Positions 1-6,589 of a stretch of DNA of 6,589 nucleotides are shown one piece after another; the first letter of the stretch is position 1; each line of letters starts with the position of its first letter. The translations under genes were made by a program, and so were the position numbers. Origin of the DNA: Pseudomonadota bacterium (lineage in GTDB: Bacteria > Pseudomonadota > Alphaproteobacteria > Rhizobiales > Hyphomicrobiaceae); contig JAKAXS010000167.1 in assembly GCA_021816505.1 (NCBI GenBank), forward strand, positions 1-6,589. The letters are read 5' to 3'. The notes beneath the pieces were generated by a model, which ran no database searches, was not told where the DNA came from, and saw only the letters and a program-made list of their open reading frames with translations.

Positions 1-25
1 TAATATTGGAGGCTGACCCCAACGC

Positions 26-53
26 GAGGGGCGCGAGGATGTCGCGGCCCCTC
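26..53 (-). terminator. GC-rich hairpin after acnA, possible terminator
   Basis: A 7-bp perfect inverted repeat (GAGGGGC at 26-32, GCCCCTC at 47-53) is continued inward by a further 4 bp (GCGA 33-36 with TCGC 42-45). One base (46) is bulged and the loop is 5 nt. It lies about 20 bp past the acnA stop, where a terminator would be expected. No T-run follows on the acnA strand, so it is not a classic intrinsic terminator. It could end transcription weakly, protect the mRNA 3' end, or serve a gene to the left of the window. Confidence 0.4.
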
Positions 54-73
54 CGGTGTGCTGGGCGCGCGAC

Positions 74-2824
<2,751 letters not shown>

Positions 2825-2870
2825 CTAGATCCCGAACTGGCATATGCACCATGAGGGAGTTGGAGGTTTT

Positions 2871-2915
2871 CCGGAAGGCGACAAGCTGGGCAAACGGCCA
2901 GCTCAAGCCTTCGGG
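2871..2915. other. Nested stem-loop in the acnA leader region
   Basis: The outer stem GAAGGC (2874-2879) pairs with GCCTTC (2907-2912), with two more pairs possible outside across one mismatch. After a small 4/3-nt internal loop, the inner stem AGCTGG (2884-2889) pairs with CCAGCT (2898-2903) around an 8-nt loop. Together this is a hairpin of about 45 nt lying 47 bp upstream of the acnA ATG. No T-run follows on either strand, so it is not an obvious terminator. It could be a regulatory leader structure or protein-binding site; function unknown. Confidence 0.45.
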
Positions 2916-2951
2916 TAACGCATCCAGGTCCCGATCCTGATGCACGCCGCG

Positions 2952-2969
2952 CCGCCGGAGTGCCGGCGG
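2952..2969. repeat. Perfect 7-bp GC inverted repeat
   Basis: CCGCCGG (2952-2958) and CCGGCGG (2963-2969) flank a 4-nt AGTG loop. It would form a compact stable hairpin in the proposed acnA leader (minus strand). No T-run follows in either direction. Short GC palindromes occur by chance in GC-rich DNA, so its significance is uncertain. Confidence 0.35.
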
Positions 2970-3029
2970 AGGTTCTTAGTTCTCACACGGACCTTGTCCC
3001 GAGCCGTGCAAGGATCTAGGAGCGCCATT

Positions 3030-3059
3030 TTGCGCTGGCAGTGACGATAACCCTATTTA
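3030..3059 (+). promoter_or_regulatory. Candidate ccmA promoter
   Basis: A TTGCGC (3030-3035) and TATTTA (3054-3059) pair with 18-bp spacing lies about 90 bp upstream of the preferred ccmA start. The -10-like element is in the most AT-rich patch of the intergenic region. The match is modest and overlaps the candidate acnA promoter on the other strand, so the two directions could interfere or be co-regulated. No operator for a known regulator was recognised. Confidence 0.25.
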
Positions 3060-3084
3060 TATAGTCCGCCGCGCCGGGTTTAAA
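3056..3084 (-). promoter_or_regulatory. Candidate acnA promoter
   Basis: Read on the minus strand, TTTAAA (plus 3079-3084) and TATAAA (plus 3056-3061) are separated by exactly 17 bp. They match the sigma70-type consensus at 4/6 and 5/6 positions. Transcription would begin near 3049, leaving a 5' leader of about 225 nt that contains both hairpins noted above. This is a pattern match only. Confidence 0.35.
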
Positions 3085-3148
3085 GCGCCACCTTCGTGCA
3101 AGTTTGCGGCAAACCGCCTCCCAGGGGGCATCGATCAGGCTCCTCGCC

Positions 3149-3769
3149 GTGCAGCTCATCGCAGAAAACCTGTCTGTTGCACGTGGCGCGCGCCTTGTCG
3201 TGGCCGGCATCTCCTTCGGGTTGAAGACGGGCGAGGTTCTGCAGCTCACCGGCCCAAACGGGGCCGGCAAGACGACGCTCATACGCGCGGTCGCGGGCTT
3301 CTTGCCGCTGGCCGGCGGCGCGCTGCGGGTCGAGGGCGGCCCGGACGACGTGCCCATCGCCGAGCAGTGTCATTACGTCGGCCACCTGAACGGCGTGAAA
3401 GCGAAGCAGACGGTGGCCGAGAACCTGACGTTCTGGGCCGACTATCTGCGCGGCGGCCGTCGCGGTGATCGCGCACGCGTTGACCGTGCGCTGGACGCGT
3501 TCGGCCTGACCTCGCTTGCGGGCATCGCCGCCGGCTACCTTTCCGCCGGCCAGAAGCGGCGTGTGGGTCTGGCCCGCCTGCTGGTCGCCGATCGGCCGAT
3601 CTGGCTGCTCGACGAGCCGACGGTTTCGCTGGACGCCGCATCGACCGGCATCCTTGCCCGCCTGATCGAGACCCACGTTTCGGCGGGCGGCATCGTGATG
3701 GCGGCGACGCATATCCCGCTGGGCGTCTCCAGCCCGCAGGAGCTGCGGCTCGGGGGCGCTGCCGCATGA
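3149..3769 (+). CDS. ccmA: Haem exporter ATP-binding protein CcmA
   Basis: ATPase subunit of the CcmABCD complex in cytochrome c maturation System I. ATP hydrolysis by CcmA with CcmB is needed to release haem-loaded CcmE from CcmC/CcmD. The 206-residue product is a single ABC domain. It has Walker A GPNGAGKT at 35-42, the CcmA-typical YVGHLNGVKAKQTV at about 76-89, signature LSAGQ at 131-135, Walker B IWLLDEP at 151-157 with Glu156, and switch His188. I prefer the GTG at 3149 because it yields MQLIAENLSVARG, the usual family N-terminus; an AGG sits 9 nt upstream. The frame is open back to a TAG at 3062, so the TTG at 3104 would add 15 residues without family support. The stop overlaps the ccmB start (ATGA), showing translational coupling. 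Function secure, start less so. Confidence 0.95.
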   Translation: MQLIAENLSVARGARLVVAGISFGLKTGEVLQLTGPNGAGKTTLIRAVAGFLPLAGGALRVEGGPDDVPIAEQCHYVGHLNGVKAKQTVAENLTFWADYLRGGRRGDRARVDRALDAFGLTSLAGIAAGYLSAGQKRRVGLARLLVADRPIWLLDEPTVSLDAASTGILARLIETHVSAGGIVMAATHIPLGVSSPQELRLGGAAA

Positions 3770-4434
3770 GCGCGTTCCTCACGCTTCTGAAGCGCGACAT
3801 CCTGCTGGCTGCCCGCGAAGGCGGCGCGCTGGGCACCGCTCTCGGCTTCTATCTGATCGTGGTCGCGCTGATGCCGCTGGGGCTCGGCCCGGACCTGAAC
3901 CTGCTGGCGCGCATCGCCGCCGGCGTGCTGTGGATCGCCTTGCTTCTGGCCGCGCTGCTGTCGCTGCCACGCATCTTCGAAGTCGATCACGACGACGGCT
4001 CGCTGGAATTGATGGCGATGGGACCGCTGCCGCTGGAGGCCGTCGCCGCGGCCAAGTCGCTGGCGCACTGGATCACGACCGGCATTCCGCTAGCGCTGCT
4101 CGCGCCGGTGCTTGGCATCCTGCTGAACCTGGATCTCGCCGCCTACCCGATCCTGGTCGCGACCATGCTGGCCGGCACCCCGGCCATCAGCTTCCTCGGC
4201 GCCATCGGTGCGGCGTTGACGTTGCGGACGCGCCGCGGTGGTTTGCTGTTGGCGCTACTGGTGCTGCCGCTCTACGTGCCGACGCTCATTTTCGGGATCT
4301 CGGCCATTTCCGCCGCTCTGATGGGCCCCTCCGGCTCGGAGGCGGCGTTTCTGATCCTGTGCGCGATCTCGCTGGCGAGCGTGGTGCTAGGTCCCCTCGC
4401 CGCTGCCGCCGCGCTGAGGGTGCAGGTGCAGTAG
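3766..4434 (+). CDS. ccmB: Haem exporter permease CcmB
   Basis: Membrane partner of CcmA in the cytochrome c maturation complex of the inner membrane. The 222-residue product has the family length and about six hydrophobic segments (roughly 21-40, 46-68, 103-121, 128-152, 158-180 and 193-215). It carries the CcmB-characteristic stretch DGSLELMAMGPLPLE at 77-91, a cytoplasmic loop likely to contact CcmA. It also has the conserved GTPAISFLGAIGAALTLRTR (137-156) and LVLPLYVPTLIFG (165-177) regions. It starts inside the ccmA stop codon (4-bp overlap). Unlike the usual layout, ccmC does not follow closely: 815 bp containing hicAB lies between. The protein itself looks complete, with no sign of truncation by that insertion. 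Confidence 0.95.
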   Translation: MSAFLTLLKRDILLAAREGGALGTALGFYLIVVALMPLGLGPDLNLLARIAAGVLWIALLLAALLSLPRIFEVDHDDGSLELMAMGPLPLEAVAAAKSLAHWITTGIPLALLAPVLGILLNLDLAAYPILVATMLAGTPAISFLGAIGAALTLRTRRGGLLLALLVLPLYVPTLIFGISAISAALMGPSGSEAAFLILCAISLASVVLGPLAAAAALRVQVQ

Positions 4435-4540
4435 GGGCCATCGGTTAATACCCAATAGAGCCGCGCTATTCTTTGTCGCGAACTTGGAGGGATACGATGG
4501 GCAGATATTCAGCGCTGAACGCGACCTTGATATAGCCGGG
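4435..4540 (+). other. Unassigned spacer between ccmB and hicA
   Basis: No gene is supported here. It contains a weak 5-bp inverted repeat (AATAG 4454-4458, CTATT 4466-4470) followed by CTTT, too weak to call a terminator. It also holds a strong Shine-Dalgarno-like GGAGGG (4486-4491) in front of ATG 4497, which opens only 12 codons before TAG 4533-4535. This may be the left boundary of acquired DNA, or a remnant of the original ccmB-ccmC spacer. Confidence 0.4.
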
Positions 4541-4556
4541 ATGGTGTGTATATATT
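4527..4556 (+). promoter_or_regulatory. Candidate hicAB promoter
   Basis: TTGATA (4527-4532) and TATATT (4551-4556) match the sigma70 consensus at 5/6 positions each, with 18-bp spacing. Transcription would start near 4563, about 15 nt before ATG 4578. The surrounding 30 bp (4541-4570) is only 33% GC, well below the rest of the window. An inverted repeat GTATA (4548-4552) / TATAC (4564-4568) with an 11-bp gap overlaps the -10 box and start point. That is a reasonable place for a HicB operator, though the half-sites are short. Confidence 0.5.
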
Positions 4557-4768
4557 TGCGCATTATACTGGGGCACGATGCCGACCTTCGAGTTGAACAC
4601 AGGAAGATCATCGCGCGGCTCGAAAAGGACGGCTGGTCGAACGTCGGAGGCGGCAAACACGACAAGTTCGAGCACCCCGGCCATAGCCACATTATCGTTG
4701 TGCCGCGACATCGCGAGCAGTCTCCCGGCGTGGCCCGATCGATAGCAAAAGCAGCGGGTTGGATCTGA
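4541..4768 (+). CDS. hicA: HicA-family mRNA interferase toxin, possibly frameshifted
   Basis: HicA toxins are small double-stranded-RNA-binding-fold ribonucleases that cleave mRNA and are neutralised by HicB. In the 75-residue reading from ATG 4541, the core from residue 21 is typical: RKIIARLEKDGW, then GGGKHDKF with the conserved catalytic-type His40, a short strand IIVVPRH, and SPGVARSIAKAAGW at the C-terminus. The residues before 21 do not resemble the family and lack a ribosome binding site. By contrast, ATG 4578, just behind a good promoter and with GGGG 4 nt upstream, reads MPTFELNT in the next frame and would join the core after one extra nucleotide near 4598-4603. That would give a normal HicA of about 63 residues. 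So the gene is either frameshifted (real or a sequencing error) or starts at 4541, GTG 4544, TTG 4556 or TTG 4484. hicB starts 2 nt after the stop. Family call good, integrity uncertain. Confidence 0.75.
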   Translation: MVCIYLRIILGHDADLRVEHRKIIARLEKDGWSNVGGGKHDKFEHPGHSHIIVVPRHREQSPGVARSIAKAAGWI

Positions 4769-4770
4769 GA

Positions 4771-5181
4771 ATGGCAACGCACTATGTCGGCATACTCGAT
4801 GGCGAAGGCGACGTCTGGGGCGTCAGAATCCCTGATGTTGTCGGCTGCCACGGGGGCGGCGCGACGCCGGAAGCAGCCCTTGCGGATGCTACGAGCGCAC
4901 TCCGCGAGATCGCCAGCCACTACGCCGTCAGCGCGACGCCCCTTGCCGCGGCGCGCAGCGCGAAAGAGATCATCGCCGATCCCGAAGCCAGCTACGACGC
5001 CGGTAGCGGCGAAAGCCTGGTTCTGGTTCCGCTGCTGCTGGATCGCGGCCGGCCCGTCCGCGCCAACATCTCGCTCGATGCTGGCCTGCTCGAGACCATC
5101 GATGCCGAAGCCAAGCGGCGTGGGCTGACGCGCTCCGCCTTCCTCGCGTCCGCGGCCATCGACAAGATTACGCAAGCTTAA
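4771..5181 (+). CDS. hicB: HicB-family antitoxin
   Basis: Antitoxin partner of HicA: binds and blocks the toxin and normally represses its own promoter. The 136-residue product has the two-part HicB layout. Residues 1-50 form a partial RNase H-like fold, with YVGILDGEGDVWGVRIPDVVGC followed by the typical helix GATPEAALADATSALRE. After a linker, about 94-133 is a ribbon-helix-helix DNA-binding domain: strand RPVRANISLD, then helices around LLETIDAEAKRRG and TRSAFLASAAIDKI. I chose ATG 4771, 2 nt after the hicA stop and preceded by GGAT at a workable distance; an in-frame TTG at 4759 would overlap hicA and adds only four residues. The pair sits between ccmB and ccmC on the same strand, so read-through from the ccm promoter is possible. 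The antitoxin appears complete even if hicA is damaged. Confidence 0.9.
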   Translation: MATHYVGILDGEGDVWGVRIPDVVGCHGGGATPEAALADATSALREIASHYAVSATPLAAARSAKEIIADPEASYDAGSGESLVLVPLLLDRGRPVRANISLDAGLLETIDAEAKRRGLTRSAFLASAAIDKITQA

Positions 5182-5249
5182 CGTGCCTCGTGGCCGCGAC
5201 GCGCACGTTCAATTTGCGCGCGCCATAATCACCCGCTAAATCTGGCGCC

Positions 5250-6014
5250 ATGCAGACTTGGACGCAAAAACTGGCCAACCCCACGCGCTTTATGGAGCTT
5301 TCGGCGACCATACTGCCGTGGCTGACGGGCGCTGCCGTGCTGACGCTCGCCTATGCGATGTACCTCGCATTCTTCGTCGCGCCGCCGGATTATCAGCAGG
5401 GCGAGACGGTCAAGATCATGTTCATCCATGTGCCGGCCGCGTGGCTCGCCATGATGGGCTACACCGTCATCGCGCTGTCGAGCTTCGGCCTGCTCGTGTT
5501 CCGGCATCCGCTGGCGGACGTCTCGGCCAAGGCAGCCGCACCCATCGGAGCCGCCTTCACGCTGCTGGCGCTGATCACCGGGTCCCTGTGGGGCAAGCCG
5601 ATGTGGGGCACCTATTGGGTGTGGGACGCGCGCCTGACGTCCGTGCTGATCCTGTTCTTTCTCTATCTCGGCCTGATGGCGCTGCGCTCTTCCCTGGAGG
5701 ACGAGTCGACGGCGGCGAAGCTCACGGCCGTGCTCGCGCTCGTCGGCGTCGTGATCCTGCCGATCATCAAATTCTCGGTCGACTGGTGGAACACGCTGCA
5801 TCAGCCCGCCAGCGTGTTGAAAATGGGCGGCTCGACCATCCACCCCGATCTCTTGCGGCCGCTTCTGATCAGCGCCATCGGCTTCTCGCTGCTGTTCGTC
5901 GCGATGCATCTGAAGGCGATGCGCAACGAGGTTCTGCGCCGCCGCGTGAAGGCACTCACGATGGCCGAAGTGGAACGGGCGGCGCGCGGTCACGCTGCGG
6001 CGCCGGCGGAGTAA
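5250..6014 (+). CDS. ccmC: Haem-handling membrane protein CcmC
   Basis: Inner-membrane member of the haem-handling protein family; it presents haem at the periplasmic face and is needed for covalent loading of haem on to CcmE. The 254-residue product has about six membrane segments. The tryptophan-rich motif WGKPMWGTYWVWDARLTS spans 114-131. The two conserved axial histidines are His60 (in MFIHVPAAW) and His184 (in WWNTLHQ). These fall at the same residue numbers as in E. coli CcmC, as I recall it, supporting the ATG at 5250. There is no clear Shine-Dalgarno; a CATAAT at 5224-5229 could be a -10 element, but no matching -35 is seen. hicB ends 68 bp upstream, so ccmC may rely on read-through from hicAB or on its own weak promoter. 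ccmD follows after 7 bp. Confidence 0.96.
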   Translation: MQTWTQKLANPTRFMELSATILPWLTGAAVLTLAYAMYLAFFVAPPDYQQGETVKIMFIHVPAAWLAMMGYTVIALSSFGLLVFRHPLADVSAKAAAPIGAAFTLLALITGSLWGKPMWGTYWVWDARLTSVLILFFLYLGLMALRSSLEDESTAAKLTAVLALVGVVILPIIKFSVDWWNTLHQPASVLKMGGSTIHPDLLRPLLISAIGFSLLFVAMHLKAMRNEVLRRRVKALTMAEVERAARGHAAAPAE

Positions 6015-6021
6015 ACGACGA

Positions 6022-6201
6022 ATGGATCTTGGACCCCACGCCGCTTTCATCTGGGCCGCATACGCCGCCGAAGCGCTGGTGCTTGCCGCGTTGATCGGCT
6101 GGCTCTTCTTCGATGGCGCGCGGCAGAAGCAGCAACTCGCCGACCTGGAGCGTCGCGGCGTCACGCGTCGTGGCTCCGGTCCGGCAAAAGGCACACCGTG
6201 A
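6022..6201 (+). CDS. ccmD: Cytochrome c maturation small membrane protein CcmD
   Basis: A 59-residue protein, not easily seen because of its size. It starts at ATG 6022, 7 bp after the ccmC stop. It has the CcmD pattern: a short N-terminal stretch MDLGPHAAFIWAAYAAEA, one membrane segment at about 11-30, then a basic cytoplasmic tail with RQKQQLADLERRGVTRR at about 34-50. CcmD helps release haem-loaded CcmE from CcmC and CcmAB. Its stop overlaps the ccmG start (GTGA), implying translational coupling. Position and pattern together make the call firm; in Bradyrhizobium the equivalent gene is called cycX. Confidence 0.9.
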   Translation: MDLGPHAAFIWAAYAAEALVLAALIGWLFFDGARQKQQLADLERRGVTRRGSGPAKGTP

Positions 6202-6589
6202 CCGAACGCACGACCAAAGTGACACTTGAAAAGAAGCGCGGCTTTGGCTGGCTCATCCTCCCGGCGCTGGTGTTCGCGGCCGTCGCCGCCCTGTTCGCGC
6301 TCGCGTTGCGCACCGGCGATCCGTCGAAGCTGCCATCGGCCTTCATCGGCAAGCCCGCACCTGCGCTCCAGTTGGCGACCCTGGAGGGCCTCAGCGATGG
6401 CAAGGCGATCCCGGCGTTCGGCAACGCGCAGCTCGCGGCCGGCAAGGTGTCCGTGGTCAACTTCTGGGCGTCGTGGTGCGCGCCCTGCGTGGCCGAGCAT
6501 CCCCTGCTGCAGCGTCTGAAGGACGACGTGGGCGTTGAGGTGTTTGGCATCAACTACAAAGACAAGGCGACGGACGCGGTGCGCTTCCT
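6198..6589 (+). CDS. ccmG: Thiol:disulfide interchange protein CcmG/DsbE (5' part)
   Basis: Membrane-anchored periplasmic thioredoxin-like protein that passes electrons to keep apocytochrome c (or CcmH) cysteines reduced for haem attachment. Only about 130 codons are in the window; the family usually runs to about 170-200 residues, so the C-terminus is missing because the window ends. Visible are a cytoplasmic N-terminus, an uncleaved anchor at about 17-38, and FIGKPAPALQLATLEG leading into the fold at about 49-64. The active site is WCAPC (Trp93, Cys94, Cys97) within VVNFWASWCAPC. The segment VFGINYKD at about 115-122 is characteristic of DsbE. The start is GTG 6198, inside the ccmD stop codon; no ATG alternative fits. 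It is the last ccm gene visible. Confidence 0.93.
   Translation, partial: MTERTTKVTLEKKRGFGWLILPALVFAAVAALFALALRTGDPSKLPSAFIGKPAPALQLATLEGLSDGKAIPAFGNAQLAAGKVSVVNFWASWCAPCVAEHPLLQRLKDDVGVEVFGINYKDKATDAVRF

Larger units (their letters stand above)
2825..3148. other. Divergent intergenic region between acnA and ccmA
   Basis: About 320 bp separates the two divergent genes. It holds an AT-rich core (around 3050-3063) with promoter-like hexamers in both directions and two inverted repeats (2871-2915 and 2952-2969). No tRNA, convincing protein gene or known riboswitch could be recognised by eye. A small minus-strand open frame starting at ATG 2945 runs out of frame into acnA and is not supported. 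Most of the region would be the transcribed 5' leader of acnA if the proposed promoter is right. Confidence 0.6.

Noticed and set aside
3104..3148. TTG at 3104 as the ccmA start
   Set aside because: It adds 15 residues (MRQTASQGASIRLLA) with no likeness to CcmA N-termini and no ribosome binding site; GTG 3149 fits the family.
4454..4475. Terminator after ccmB
   Set aside because: The stem is only 5 bp of mostly A/T pairs (AATAG/CTATT) and is followed by just CTTT; too weak to claim.
4387..5175. Minus-strand open frame (262 codons) across hicAB
   Set aside because: Antisense to hicA and hicB, which have clear family motifs; its translation shows none.
4435..5249. Insertion-sequence ends or target-site duplications flanking hicAB
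   Set aside because: I compared the sequence just after ccmB with that just before ccmC and saw no matching direct repeat, no terminal inverted repeats and no transposase or integrase.
5229..6500. Minus-strand open frame (423 codons) across ccmC-ccmD-ccmG
   Set aside because: Antisense to three recognisable genes; Arg/His/Glu/Gln-rich shadow translation.

Overview
The window reads as chromosomal DNA from a GC-rich alphaproteobacterium, probably of the Hyphomicrobiales (Rhizobiales). The basis is high GC with strong third-position GC bias, a long AcnA-type aconitase, and aconitase lying divergent to ccmA-ccmB-ccmC-ccmD-ccmG. This matches, from memory, the acnA/cycVWZXY neighbourhood described in Bradyrhizobium. 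The assignment is inference; no rRNA or other phylogenetic marker is present.

Left part (1-2824, minus strand): a complete acnA for aconitate hydratase, with all three [4Fe-4S] cysteine ligands, and a GC-rich hairpin just past its stop. Between acnA and ccmA (2825-3148) is a divergent control region of about 320 bp. It has an AT-rich core near 3054-3063 that could hold promoters for both directions. It also has two inverted repeats that would fall in the acnA 5' leader.

Right part (3149-6589, plus strand): cytochrome c maturation (System I) genes. ccmA and ccmB (ATPase and permease of the CcmAB exporter-like complex) overlap by 4 bp. ccmC (haem-handling membrane protein), ccmD (small membrane partner) and ccmG/dsbE (periplasmic thioredoxin-like reductant, cut by the window end) follow. 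The ccmD-ccmG junction also overlaps by 4 bp. Together they load haem on to CcmE and supply reductant for haem attachment to apocytochrome c. ccmE, ccmF, ccmH and ccmI are not in the window.

The notable departure from the usual layout is 815 bp between ccmB and ccmC that holds a hicA-hicB toxin-antitoxin pair. Just upstream of it is a local AT-rich promoter-like sequence. The hicA start is problematic: the best start codon (ATG 4578) is one frame away from the conserved HicA core, so hicA may carry a 1-nt frameshift. I found no previously undescribed system. The hicAB pair inside the ccm cluster, the possible hicA frameshift and the structured acnA leader are the points worth checking.
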